This document shows positions 10,076 to 24,300 of a stretch of DNA of 64,000 nt, piece after piece; positions within the stretch are counted from its first letter, which is position 1; each line of letters begins with the position of its first letter. The notes under the pieces were generated by a model, which made no database searches, was not told where the DNA came from, and saw nothing but the letters and a program-made list of their open reading frames with translations. Both the position numbers and the translations under genes were made by a program. The DNA comes from Onchocerca lupi (lineage: Eukaryota > Nematoda > Chromadorea > Rhabditida > Onchocercidae), in the NCBI GenBank assembly GCA_028564675.1, contig JAOVVO010000277.1, positions 32,560-96,559 on the forward strand, given 5' to 3'.

Positions 10076-13000
10076 TAATTTTTATTTAGAATAAAATAGC
10101 GAAGTAACAGTTGATGGAATGCAATACTTTATTCAATTTAAACTAAAGTAATAAATTCATTTAATTTTTAATTAATCAAATCATACGCAGATTTTAATTT
10201 TCGTAAAATTTTCTACAATTAGATAAACCAGTATAAAAAAGAATGAGAGAAAAATGCATAGCAGCTTTTTCAGTTTTTTTTTTCTTTTTTTTTAGTCAAA
10301 ATGTAAACATTGAAAAACTAGTAACAAAAAGAAATGTTGCGAAATGGGAATAAAATAAACAAAATTTTTCAGAAATAAACATAAATAAAAGTGAAAGAAC
10401 AAAAACTGATATCTTCAATCATTCAAATTTACATAAATCAAAATTGTTCAAAGCTATTGATTAATCCAATGATCAAACTATTTAACAAGAACTATAATAA
10501 TCATTATTACACTGTTCATCAACAGTGATTTCTTTTCTCAAACTATGAAGAAATTTTGAAGAATAAATAAATTTAAAATTAACGATAGCAATAATACTTG
10601 ATATAAATTGTTAGCAAATTGAATAGCATTTTATGAATTTTGTTCATAAATATTTTACTGTTCAGATTTTTAAATATGTTTTAAGAAGACATATACTTGA
10701 AATGAAATGAAATATATAATAATAAAAAAATACTTCAATTAATGATCATTAATGATCTATTCTGTATTCGGACAATATACAGCAAGGAAATTCATCATAA
10801 TAATAGTAAAAGAACTAATTTGCTATACCATATAACGGATTTTTTTTTTTAAATCAATTCAAATTAAGTAAGCTAAAAATAAGAAAAAAATTTTAGATTC
10901 ATTTGGGAAATGAATTCATCAAATATTACCTTAGATGATGATAATGAAAGAATAACAAAATTTATTATTTTATAAGTATTTGAAAAAAATATTTACCGAT
11001 TGAAAGGCTAGAATGGATGCTTCGCTTCAAAATATATTTATTATTCGGCAGTCAAACTAATATAAAAAAAAAATATTCGCTCTCAATTGTTCAATTTTTA
11101 GCTATATTATTCGACTTCAAGTTTCAAAAGTTTATAATTTTTTATTTCTATCACAATTATCATGGCAACTGATAAATTTCACATATTATGAAACATTTAA
11201 TCAGTATCTGAATTTGGAGATAAATTTAAAAGAATTGAAAATTTTCGTGAATTATGCATGCAATGTTTCTTACGTGGAATTAAACTGTATCAAATTTTAG
11301 ATTCATTTGAGCAATAGTAAAAGTAAATTTTCTTTCTAAAAATCAGTACAAATGAAATCGATTGAATTAAAATTATCTGAGTAAGATTTGAACAAAGATT
11401 TCTAATTAAGATACATAAACTTGCTTTATTTGTAAATTAATCCAATTTTATTATTTATTTACATCAAAATTAAGAAGACTAGAAGTTTCGAAAAATTCCA
11501 AAAAAAAAGAAAAAAAGATCAAAAAAAGTTTCAGAAAAAATTTTAAGATCTTTCCAATATACCTAACCTACAGAATAATTTTAAATGCAATATGTTTATA
11601 CAATAACAGAAAATTGTTATGAATGATGTGAAGAAATCAAAGCCAAAAAATGTTTGATTCAGACTTGGAATATTAAAGTAAATTTGAAGGAAGTAAATAA
11701 TAGAGAAGTTAGAAATGAAAATAGATCAAATTCTTTTGTTGGTTATAAGAATAACAAGAAACTTTTTCCAACAATTTGGTTATTTTTTATAATTTTTGAA
11801 TTTTCGAACAGATTATTTGGTGTAATATTTTTAAATATTAAGTGAGGCAGATAAAACGATTGGAATGAAAGAGAAATTGGCTTGATTGATGAATGATTGA
11901 ATGGGCACTTCATTTATTTATTGACCTCTGTGAACTCCAAACACATTATTATATCAACATCATTATAACAATCTGCGAATTGTTATAAAAATTCTAATTT
12001 ATGTAAAGGAAGAGATGATTGAACTTTTGCAATTAAATCAATGTCCCATTACATAGTCTCATTATACTGTCACAAAAAGTGCACAAATATTTCACTGAAA
12101 AAAGAAATGGCCATATAAAAAATTAAAATTATTTCAAAATTTCAATATCCTTTTTGAAAAATTTCAATATCCTGTGTGAATAATAAAATTTCTGAAATAA
12201 TAGCATCCGCTTAGATTATAAATTTGTCGATTTCGATTTCCAAATAAGTATATTTATCATGTCCAAAAAAGATCTTTGAAAAGATTTATAAATGACCTCT
12301 AATAAGATACAATATAGTGGATTTTCACAATGCTAAAAGCAGTCTTTTCAAAATGCTTACAATTTGATATTATCAAAACGAATATCATGGAAACATCAGA
12401 AATCTTTTGATCGTTAAATTTGCCAAAAGTTTTTATGGATTTTTTAAATTATTAAACAAAATCTCCTCTAAGCCTTCTTTAGTTTATTTTAATGTCTACA
12501 GTTTCTGAAGATAAAAAAAAATTCAATAAATTATACTGAAAATATTCAACAATTCTTTTATAACTTTTATTTCAAAATTTAAATATTTATTTTAAAAAAT
12601 TTTTAAATAGAAAAATGAAAGTGTATAGAGCAGAACTGAAGAAGCGAGTCTTTTAAACGTTTATACAAGTGAATTATGATTAAAAATAATCAGAATAATC
12701 AAGCCTGAAGAATAAATAAAACTTAAATTGGATTATAAGAAATTAAGAAACTATCTTAAATTGCATTTCAGTAATTTTTGTTTTATCATATTCAGTTTAC
12801 TTATTCATTTATACTCAGTTATATTATTTCAAATTCGAACACTGAATGTTTGATTCCGTTTAAATATGCAGATTAATGATGTTTACAGTATTCATATTTG
12901 CTTCGAGTTGTTTTTGTATCATTTGAAAAACAAACAATACTTTTAATACTAAATAAAATTTCATTTCATATTCAGTAAATCCAAAATAAAAATATAAAAA

Positions 13001-13956
13001 TTAAAGATGAATATGTTGGGTCAATTTTACTGCCTTTTCAATTTATACTGATGTATAATGAATTCACTTTGAAATCAAACTGATTTTGAGCATATAAAAA
13101 TGATTGGCTCATTTTTGTTCACTCATTCACATATTTATGTGTTCATTTTTCGAAAGTTATTTTTCAAAATTTCGAAAAACAGCGAGGTATATACTAATCA
13201 AACAACTCAACAATCTCTTTCTGAACAGCAAAAAAAAAAAAAAAAAAATGGGATTAAGTTGAAATTGCTGTATTCCGATGACTAATCAATCTTGATGTAT
13301 TCATCATTGATAGATACATGTCGGCTCGCGATATTTCCTATCCCATCTCTTCTAATAATCATCCAATTCAACAAATATTTACAAATTGTAAAATTTACAT
13401 CACTTATGTAATAAATTTTAATGAACTATATATTGCGTAACTTTTTATAACAGTCGATTGAACTGAGGTCATAAATTTCAGCATTAATGGGATTGAAATG
13501 ACATTAAGAACAGAAGTGGAAAACTGAAAGTACGCAAAAAAAAAATCCAATTCCAACAGCATACAGCATAATAAGCATTATTTTTTTACAAAATTTGCGT
13601 CTGGTAACTTATTATATTATGTACACATAATAAGTACTTTTTTTACATTTTATCATTTTATTGTCTTTAAATAATGGTTTTCTATAATCCATAGTAATCC
13701 AATTTAATATTACATGTTTAAATTGCTATAAACTGTTAATTTCCTTTGATAATTTATTATATTTTAAATAAAACATAACAAAATATAAAATTGAAGCGAT
13801 AGGACAGAAGCGAATGAGTTTCAAAACTATCCGTCAGAAATTAAAAAGCTGAAATAAGTGGTAGCATAGTGAATGCAATCAAATTAATAACAATCAAACA
13901 CAATTTCAAATTATTAGCAATTAAATACTTTTTGACAATACTTCGAAGCTAATCAA

Positions 13957-14148
13957 TGTAAATGAAAATGTAAATGTTTGTTTGTTCAAAATCTTAAACC
14001 TACGAAAGTTATTAAACATGCGCCTTATTTGTGCAAAAATATGCGCCTATTCGAATGCAGCGTTGCATGAAAATTTCAAATCAATCGATGAAGAATTTGA
14101 AACGTTGTGTGGAAATGAACAATTAACATTTACACTTTTATTTATGTA
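13957..14148. mobile_element. MITE-like element, copy 2
   Basis: About 190 bp, intergenic. The left end is AATGAAAATGTAAATGTTTG. The right end is ATTTACACTTTTATTTATGT, which is the inverted counterpart of the left end. The internal blocks GCAGCGTTGCAT, AAATTTCAAATCAATCGATG and AAACGTTGTGTGG match copy 3 closely and copy 1 more loosely. Confidence 0.68.
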
Positions 14149-15044
14149 GATTTATAATGGATTTCAAACAAACATTAAAACTAAAGTCAACTTACGCATT
14201 CATAATTTCATTTATTTTATTTCTACTATATTTAAAGAACCGTATATCAATCTAATGTAAAACTTTCCTATTCTTCGCTTTGCCGGATAAATATGCTTTT
14301 CATATTAAAATTTAATTATAGATGAAAGAAGATACAACAAAAATTAAATGTTCAATGAGAATAAAGACGTAATATTTCAATTTTACTCCCAAAAAATTTA
14401 ACTTCATTTGCATGATACATGATATTTTGTTAAAGCAAATATTTTGAAGTTGAATGATGCAAACGAAAATTAAGCATAATTAAATTTTCTAGTGAATTTA
14501 CATATGACACATACCAGGTCTAATAACGGGATTAAAATCCCCAAAGGTTTGTTTTCAGCAAAAAATGAGCAGTTCTCATCTTTCTTCGCTTATCAAGGAT
14601 TTGTTTTTCAACAAAGCAAAAAAAAAAGATCGCGCAAACCATTTCTCCCTTTCTTATGGATAAATCGGTGCTTAAAAAAAGTATTTAGCGATGCTCCAAC
14701 GCAAATTTTTATTTTTTCCCGCAGCGATGTGAAAATATTACATTTAGAAATCATTTCAAGATGAAAATTAAATTGATTTTTATCCTCAACGAAATCTTTC
14801 CTTGTGCAATGAGGTTTCAGCAATTTTAACATTCCATTCTTATAATATATTCTTTGATTTTTGCAAAGGAATTTATAATGAAAGAAATGAATGCTTTCTA
14901 TGATAGGATAGACCATCTTTATGAATTGCATTATAGTTCAATTTAAATGTTAAATACTTTATTCAAATGAAAATGGAAAGAATAATTCTTATTTTCTACC
15001 ATTAAGGCTTTTAATATTACTTTTTAGTAGTTTGGAATGCAACA

Positions 15045-15100
15045 AAAGATTGATTGAAGAAATCAACTTATCGATAAGCTGATTTCTTCAATCAATCTTT
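15045..15100. repeat. Near-perfect 56 bp palindrome
   Basis: 28-nt arms centred on ATCGAT at 15070-15075, with only one mismatch (15066 against 15079). The arms begin AAAGATTGATTGAAGAAATC. There is virtually no loop. In minus-strand RNA the single mismatch would be a G-U pair, so that strand would be fully paired. Confidence 0.85.
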
Positions 15101-15132
15101 AAAAATCGTTTTTTGAAAACTATTGTTCTTTG

Positions 15133-15164
15133 AATGATGGCACTATTTTTTGAGTGCCATCATT
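15133..15164. repeat. 12 bp inverted repeat with 8 nt loop
   Basis: AATGATGGCACT at 15133-15144 is the exact reverse complement of AGTGCCATCATT at 15153-15164. It sits 32 bp after the larger palindrome, so the two structures may belong together. No adjacent gene suggests a terminator role. Confidence 0.8.
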
Positions 15165-18051
15165 TGAGATGCATCCCCATATACTCATTGCCAAATTTTG
15201 GGATCATTCCATTATTTCTTATTATAAAGTCGTTGTTAATTTTATGAGTTAAATTCAGTCAATTTAATCTAAAATAAGTTAAAATCAACTCTTGATAAAA
15301 ATGGTCAAAAAAAAAAATAAATAAATTGTTAAAACAAATTAGGACCAGCTTAGGCGAATTTTGTTAAATATTTCATCAGATGAAGAAATTTTTTTGAAAT
15401 TACTAATTAGCTGAATTTAAATAACATCTCACATTATATATTCCGTCAATTGAAGTTAGTAAATACACTTATCTTCTAATTCTTGATCGGTAAATCATAA
15501 AAATAACACATAATCAAAATCAAACAAACTCTAAATACCACAATATCTGCTTTTACAACTGCAAGAGACACATTTGCTCCAAGTTAAGATTTATTTTTCG
15601 TTTCATCGAGCTCAATTAAAGTTTGATCAATTACACTCTGGTTTGTTGCATCCATATCGATGATCCTATTTGCTATCACTAAATTTACAGCTTGCACAGC
15701 TTTCAATATTAACTTATCACAATATCTTTTGTGGTAAGGGATTTAATATGGTTTTAGTACGAAAGGAACCAGATGAATAAGCATTTTACATCGATTAGTA
15801 AACGGAAGTCGATCTTCATGAAATTATGAAGTAATTCATCAGGTGCAAAGTGATGATGAAAACGGAAATTGTAAAATCAATGAAACTAGAAGCGAAATTA
15901 ATGAATACTCAAAAAATTGTTAAATTTGCAGTCTAAAAATGATGATAGGAATTTTAATTGAATATCAGTAATTAAAAGATAAAAAAATCAAAATGAAAGT
16001 AGAAAAAGTGTTAGAGGATTGAAAACGTCATGCGTTCCTTTTTTTTTTTTTTTTTTTTTTCAAATATCCGGCTAATTTTGCTACTATCCAATAATTCCCA
16101 CTATTTCTAAAATTTCAACGTTTTGAAAATTACATTTCTTCAACCTCTTTTTCTTATACAATAAGGTTTTTCAATGTCCTTTTTTGCATTCAAAATTTTT
16201 TTGAAAAAAAATAGGTATTGAACGAAATGGAGTAAATGACATCGAGAAGAGGAATAGAAAAATTAACGGAAATATAGGTATGTGTGGACAATGGACAGGT
16301 GAAATTCAGAATCATCAGATGCAATTATCGCATGATGATCGTTACAATGGTCAGTCTACTGGATAGAGATGGAAAAGAAGAAAATAATTTCAATTTCAGG
16401 CTATTTTCATGAAGGAAAAAGCGAACAAAGGTGAGAAGGAAAATAGGACGTAAAAATATTTCCATTCATCTCTGATTTAGCGATTTTTTAGTTCAAAATG
16501 CAAGTTAATGCAATTTTATTTTTTTTTTTTTGCACTTTATGATCAAATTTTATGAAATTATTTCAATAATAATTCATTGAAATTATCAGTTAAAAACAAT
16601 TTTTCTGTTTGAAAAGTTAAGCTAACTTAAGTCAAAATTTGATTGTTCTTTTTTTCACTTCATTTTGTGGGAATAATCAGTGAATTTTGGTTTAACTTTT
16701 GAATAATCATCAATATTACCAAAAAATGGGCGTTTTTTTTAAAAATGAACATTATTAAAATTTATTTAACGACTTAATATAATTTGGTCTTTCAACTTTA
16801 TAAATTAATTTAAGTCATGAAAATAAGTAAGCCACTAAGTGAAATTGATAAGAAAAAATAGGATTAATAGGAGTCATATTGTTGAGAAATTATTACTCAA
16901 AAATACAATGAGTAGTGAATACTTGTCTTTTTTTGTAAATAATGTATTTTAATTTCCTTTTTTCCATTTCATCAAGCTCAAATTTTTATTTTAGTTTTGT
17001 CGTCAAAAATTTATATGAGATTAGTTTTTCAATTCGAATATTTATTTGCCAACAATAATTTATTATATTTATAACGAAGTTTGTTTAGGTAAACAAACAG
17101 ATTGCAACTCTTCGAAGTTTCCAATATGCATGCATCGTTCGTTATTAAGTGAAATTCTCGTTTCATTTTATTATCTGGATTATTTTATCTAAAATATCTT
17201 TTCAGAGGTAATTTGATGGCATAATGAGTCGAGAAGTGTTCTTCAACTTGAATTAAATTCTTCAAAAAAAGAACTTCACTGCTCAATAACACGATTAGAA
17301 CTGTTTCATATCGATTCAAGAGTAAAAATACTCATCTGTTGGAAATCTGTATATATTTTTGAATTATCTGGAATTAAATGAAGCTTTTTCATTATGCTTA
17401 GTTCATTTCATTTTGCAGCATTTTACGATAAAATATGTTTTAAGTATTGAACATGGTTTGAATATAATGAAATTTCGAAATTTAAAATTTTCGCAGTACA
17501 TTTTATTTGAGAACAATCAGCTCTTCAATGAAATGATTTTTTGTGAGGTAATAATCACCTTTCACAAAAATTTTAAAGCTGATGCTACGCTTTTGCTGTT
17601 AAATTAATTTTTATTAAAGTCAAATTTAAAAATAAAGAAAAATTCAATTAATCAAGTTTAAAGAAAAAAGATTTCAAAGTTTTCAAGTTATGAAACCGAG
17701 CCATAAATTTGAAGTTGAAATTATGCTGTGAAAAGGCAAATTATGCATTCAGTTGGAAAAAAATATTTACTCCAAAAATATTAACAAAATTGCAAAAGTG
17801 AAACAAGAGATTTATGAATAATAAACAAAACGTACACTACATTGAATGATTTGAGCAATAAAAATTAATAACAGTGAATTAAAACAAGGGAAGGAATGAA
17901 TTAATCATTGTATTTTTTAAATTTTGGAAAATCATTGTCAATTCATAAAATTTTCGTTATTATTTGAATCTGGTCAGCTCGATAAAATTGACATTCTAAT
18001 ATTTTATATGTCTAATTTTCGGAAATTCGGAAAGCTTAATAAAATCAGAGA

Positions 18052-21000
18052 TCATATTTGAGAAAATGAAACTATCAAAATTATGAAGGTAGCAGAAGCA
18101 CTGTTAACTTGGGAATTAATTAAAGGAACATGGGCAAAATTTCTGACACGTCTTTTTCGAAGCATTGTTACATTAAGGAATTCATAAGGCTTTTTCTTTG
18201 TTACAATAACAAACTTTACGATTGTTTCATACAGGAAATGCTGGAAACTGACATTGTAGGTACCGGGTATTATCAGACGCCAAAAATCACCATTAGTATT
18301 ACTTAATACAATTTTGCCAACATTATCGATCGAGATTTGAACATCCGGTATTCCGGCACCAGTTATTTCATCCAAGACAAAGCCAGAAATCGTGTTATGA
18401 ACCTGGAAGAAAATTTAACAGTGTGAATATCGGTGACAAAGATGGATGGACTGAAAGAAACTCCATTTTCTGCTTCAAATCTACAAGATATAATAATTCT
18501 TATTTGTTGATCACTGATTTTTGGTCACGAAAAAATATATATTTTCAAATTATGTCGCATCTGGAGAGGAAATTATACGAAAAAAATTGAGAAATATGAC
18601 ATTTTTAACATTATTTATTGCCTCCTATACTTTTACAATACTTCAATGACCTTTCTACCCAACATCATTTATATTTTTCACCCTACTGAAGTTAATATCA
18701 AGATATTACCTTTTCAATGAAAGAAATTAACGCAAATTTATGATCATCCCATGTTTGCTTCAATTGTTCATCAGTTGAATACTTCACACAACTCATTTCA
18801 ATTGTTAATTCAAAGCAATTCGCAAATACATAATTCCAATCTTGCATTCCACCTGAATTTATTGTTATCAGCTGTTTTTATCAATATATTACTTGTCAAA
18901 ATCTTTACTTAAATGCATAATTCAAATCCTAATTTCCTATTTGAATTAGTTAATTAATTAATATTTAGATGCCATCAACAATATTACTATTCGGAGATAT
19001 TGAAAAAAAAAAAAAAGAAAAAAACTGACCTGTAACGCGATACCATTTATTACCATTTGTAATTCCTTCATTGAGATCGTCGTCACCTGGTTGATTTATA
19101 CATCTTGGTCCCTGAATATATCAGAGCACTAGATGAGATAAAGAGCAAACTTTCAGGAATGTTGAATCTGATTAATTATCAAGAGAGACAAGAACAGAGA
19201 ACAAATTTTTCAGGAATATTCAACAATTATCCATAAGACAAGAAGAAATCTCAAAAAACGATTTGAAGAATACGTAATAGCTAGAAAACGAAACTAATGT
19301 CTTATCATTATATTACAAAAGACGGCAACTTATCCTTGTAACATTTCCAATATATTTATCCGTCATTTACTTATTTATTATAGAAAATTAAAAACATCGA
19401 AGTTTATATGAACAACTTTGCATGAAAATTTTTATGAAATTTCATTTGGAAGTTTATATGAAATAATTTACCTTCCTCCACATATATTTATGTGCTCGAG
19501 CATAAAAATAAGAGAGCATTACGAAAAGTTCATGATCACCCGTCTTTGCTTCAATACCATCCACCTTCCCATCGTCATAAGGAAAATTAACAACTAGTGA
19601 ACCATCATGTAAATTTGCTGATAACACGAATGGTATTGTTCTAAATTTTCAAAAATTATTAATGCTACTAGCAAGCTTAATCCTAATTACTACTAGATCA
19701 GGATTTGATGTGTTAACTGCTATCTTTTCTTTCAAGTTCAATGAAGATACAATTTCATCCGTACTTTGTCCACCGTATAATGGCACTAGTTTCTGGTTGA
19801 ACATTTTGAATTGCTGTTGGATTCAATCGTTGTGGGAAATCTCGATTTAAATCCACATCTGCAGCATTTGTACGACCCTTCAAATTAAAACATTTGATTA
19901 TGCATAATTAAAGATTGTTAGTTTATAAGAATTGCTAACGAATATCATGAAAAAATTAATAACCTTTTTTTCGCGTTATGTACTTCTAGAAGGTATCTTA
20001 TGCCTGCACAAAATACACTCTTTTATAAGAAATAGAACTAAATTTGAAAAATGACTGAAATTTAACGGAATGGGAAAATAACTTAATTTTAATTAATGGT
20101 ATTGCTTTGTAAACTTCACATATAGTTCACGAAACAATTTCATTTAATTAATGAATTAAATATATCATATATTGTAAAGAGATGACCTGAACCCAACTGT
20201 AACTATCAGATTTAGCTTCCGCAAATCCATCAGGATTCATTGTTGGTAAGAGATGAATTCGTGTCCTATCCACGAGTCTAGTTAATACTTCATTTTTTCC
20301 ATAATTTACAAGTAGAATATCTGCCAAGCATAGTAATAATTCTCGACCTGATATCTAGAAAATTCGAACATTTGTTTCTTAATGTGATTATAAAACTTGA
20401 ATTTAATTTGTATTTTTTTTTTTAGATTTCTTCCCTTAAAATAATCATTTTAGTTGTGAACAAGTTTGATAGATGATGTGATTAATAATTTAGAATTAAG
20501 TCTTGATCTTATGAAAATTTTTAAGAGCAAAAAAGCACTTACTTCATTACCATGAATATTAGCAACGTACTTAAATTCCGGTATGCCTGCCGTATGTTTC
20601 GTTGGAAATTTTCCAATAGCTAATACAATCAATGGTATGCCTTTTATAGATTTGCCAATTTCATATAAATATGTTAAATGTGGATATTTCTGATGTAAAT
20701 TCTATAAACAATTTCTTTTTCGAAGTTAAAAATAATATAAATTAAATGAAACTATAAATCATATAATATCAATAATAATAATAATAATAGTAATATTACA
20801 TCAATCAAAGCAATAGCTTATCACATGTCGTCAATTTGAAAATAATTTTTCCTTTTTTTTTTCGCAAGAAAGAAAAACTAAACAAAACAAACCTTTAACT
20901 CATTTAAAATCTCGTCATTTGTATGAACTTTGATCTGCATTGTTTCACTGAATGAACCAATCCTTTGCATTATTGTTGTATAATTCTCCACTGTATAATC

Positions 21001-21336
21001 ATTCTCCAGTTCTTCGATAATTTTCTAAAAAAGCTCATTTCTTGCTCATTTATGTATTTCTTTTTTCCTAATTTGCAAAAATTTCGATTAAGAATTAAGA
21101 TTTTTAATTTCCTTCCAGAAAATAGGTCTTAACAAATAGTGGAAGTCGGCTTCGAAAAATTTTTGATATTGAAGGAAGAATGAATGATGAAATTTGCATA
21201 TTTCAATAAAATAATTTAGAATTTATATCAAATTTTCATTATTTGACAAATTAATAAAGAAACATACAGTGGTATTTAGTTCACATGCCGCGAAATACAC
21301 GATAATGAAGAAAATGTATATAATTCGAATGGACAT
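18052..21336 (-). CDS. Secreted metallocarboxypeptidase, M14B family (CPE/CPM-like)
   Basis: Zinc carboxypeptidase that removes C-terminal basic residues from peptides. Nine exons: 21336-21268, 21024-20893, 20701-20543, 20354-20187, 19877-19765, 19640-19472, 19111-19030, 18852-18710 and 18402-18052, giving 461 residues (human CPM 443, CPE 476). A signal peptide covers about 1-18. Zinc ligands are H117 and E120 in HGNE and H225 in NLHDG. Substrate-binding features are MNPDG (159-163) and LNRDFP (186-191). The catalytic Glu is E316 in FELTIEMSC. A transthyretin-like domain follows (about 346-430). The C-terminus is a short hydrophobic run (FIILIVSF) after small residues, which could be a GPI signal as in CPM. 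The ATG lies 14 nt after an ATTTCAG acceptor. All catalytic residues are intact, so it should be active. CPE (EGL-21-like) versus CPM orthology is not settled. Confidence 0.93.
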
Positions 21337-21350
21337 GATATGTTTCACAT

Positions 21351-24300
21351 CTGAAATAAATAATAAATATTAATAAGAAATTGAATTGTTAAAATTTATT
21401 TTACAATAATATTTTTATTAGCTTCATAAAAACTTTTTTTTTTACGGAAGAATATTTTAGGTAATGCTGAAAAGTATTAAAATATCGGAATACATTAAAA
21501 ATTTATTTCATAAGTCTTAGAATCTCAAATAATATTTGATACTGATAATTCTTTTTTTTTTTTTTTTTGAAACATCCTGTAATTTTGTACTAATTTCATG
21601 GTTTTCCCATTCTTACAAATAAGATTTTAGCAGATTAATAAGCGATTGACGAAATTAAATTAAAATTAAAATTAATAAAAATATCAAAATTAATAAGCGA
21701 TTGTTTGCGATTTAGTTGGCGATTGTTAGCGAATACAATATGAATTTTTCGTAATTAGCAAAAGCATATTTGAAGAGAAAGATGGGATTTTTCTAGAAAT
21801 AGAAATTGAGAAATAGCTCAAAGAAAAAAAGAAAAGGAAGAAAATGAGAGATGGAATTGCTAAAGGAACTAAAAATTGCAATTAAAATTTTATTTATCAG
21901 GGATGAATGAAATATTTTGCATTCGAATTTTTATAATTTATGTCAGACATTCAAAAGAAATGATATAAATATAATTTCTTGACACATATGCGAACAATAT
22001 AAATAAATAATTAAATAAACAGAAATTTTCAAAATTTTACTCAAGTAATGAAGACAATGAAATAAGTAACAGACTAAATTAATTTTTAAAGTATTTTTGA
22101 AAATTCAGTTATTGTTATGTAAATATCTGAGATCAGACTAAATTTGATTATTCATGTAAAATTCGTGTTGCCGAATTGTTATCATATCAGTAGAACATCT
22201 TAAAATCTTTAATATTTCCTTTATTGTCTCACAAATTATTTCCAAATATTCACATAAATAGTGAAAAAAAATGATAAATAATAATTATTCTTTTTGAATG
22301 AAAAAATCTTTTTCTTATCCGATCTTTTTAGGATGAATATTGAATAAGTCTTCCAAATCAATATTTTCCTAAATTTTGAAGACAGAAAATTTAATGCAAA
22401 TTATTCAATTTTTAATAAAATGTAGTACAAAAAGATAATCCTTTTATGATTTTTTTATGTTGATAAATTTATTTCATTCCAGAAATAGTAAATTTTTTAG
22501 AATAAAGTGTCGAACTATCAATCAATCAATCTGAAAACATTGTAAAGAAAGGATAGGAAGAAATGAAAGCTTTTATCATAAAAATGTTGAAATTGGAAAC
22601 TTTTTCTTTAAAGCTCTAAAAACTTTTCTTTTTTTTTTTAAGAAGTTTTTCAAACATTTGAAATTCAATTGAGAAATGATTCATAAATAAAATGGATGAT
22701 ACTTTTTGACAAGGCAACAATTGATTTGTAAGATAAAATTTTTGAAAATAATAAAGGATTTTTGCAATGAAGAGATGAGAGATTGTTTGATTGGTGCGAT
22801 CTAATTAATGGAATGGAAAATGATAATATTCTATCAATTTTTAGCAGAATATTTATCTTTTTTTTTTCTGATTTTCTTGGACAGTCACAAAACATATGAA
22901 GGAAATTCGAAAAATCAAAATTAGAAAAAAAAAGAAAATTGGTATGATTTCTCAGGTAAAAATGGATGATAAATCCTATTTCTGCAAGATCATGACATCT
23001 GAAAATTGTTCCATCTTTCTGGATAACATAATTAACATTACATATAATCAGAGATCATTGTCTTTTATACTTGTTAAATATAATTGACCTATACAAAATT
23101 TTCATATCTTGGCATAATCTGGTATGAAATTGTATTGCCTTGAAGATTTTTGCCAAATTAGCGATATTGCATTTTTTTAAATCGGAAATTTCGTATATGT
23201 CTTTTCTTTTTTTTTTTTTTTTTGACTAACTCATTTTAGGATGCATACAACAGTAAAAAACTCATTTTAGGATGCATACAGCAGTTAAAAAAAAAAAAAA
23301 AAGGAAAAAAACTATTCATCAAAAAATGATTTTTGGGGAAAAGTTTCATAAATTTCATTCTTAGTTAATTGATTCCTAGTTAACTGATTACCATGAGGTC
23401 AAAGTGTGACGAGAATAAAATGATTGAATGGAAAGAACTATAATAGTTTTGTTAGACAAGGAATGCTCTTCGGAATATTCAAATCAGAAATGAATGCTTT
23501 GTTAATAGTATGAGATGATGTTAGTATGAAGAGATAAGAAAAGAAACAAAATTGGAAGGCTAGGCTAATGTGAAGAAAAACTTTGGTTAATATTTGCGAG
23601 CCAACGATGCTTAATCAGTTTTTTAGATACTTTTAAACATCATTGAAATAATGCAATGATTAAAAAGACAAATTTAAAAACATTTTTGATAACTTGAATA
23701 TTCGAAGCTAGTAATAATTTTAATTAAAATTGAAATACCGCAAGGGAAAATAAACTTGATAATTAATTAATTAAAGTTCATTGAACCATACAAATTCACT
23801 GCGAGAAAGAATAATCACTAAGAAAATGGCATAAGAATCGAAGAAATATGACAAATGAATTGGCTAACATTAATTGTCAATTTGATTTCGAACAAGGAAC
23901 AAATTATAATACTCCGCAATGCAATCAATATGGAAATATAAAGTTAATTATAAAGCTCATGAATTAATTAATATTATTATAAAGCTAAAGAGAATTTTTC
24001 AGCATATAAAACTTTGCATATTCATTTTATTTTATAAATCATTTTTAAACAAAACTAAATATTTCATCTACTATTTTTGTTTTTTATGGTTGACTGACAA
24101 GCTTCATTGGGACCCATAAATTATCAACTTCTTCGGAAGTTGTTTTACTTCAAAAGATTACATTAGCAAGAAAAAAGGGAACAAAATGAGGCAAAAGGAA
24201 GTCAAATTTTCAACTTAATTCTAGTTTATGAAAGCGATTGATGATTTTTAGTAAGGAATGATGAAAAAATGTAAAAAAGTGAAGTGCTGCCGATTTTTTT

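Larger units (their letters stand above)
10076..18051. other. 8 kb gene-poor stretch
   Basis: No exon chain with consistent splice phases could be built here on either strand. Short open frames near 11654, 13100, 14492, 14931 and 17359 have AT-driven composition and no recognisable domain. The stretch holds a MITE-like copy (13957-14148), a near-perfect 56 bp palindrome (15045-15100), a second hairpin (15133-15164) and several long poly(A)/poly(T) tracts (for example near 16040). Possible regulatory DNA or undetected 5' UTR exons cannot be excluded. Confidence 0.6.

Noticed and set aside
14492..14931. Overlapping open frames of 90 and 107 codons on opposite strands
   Set aside because: They overlap each other, have AT-driven Lys/Phe/Ile composition, lack splice context and show no domain.
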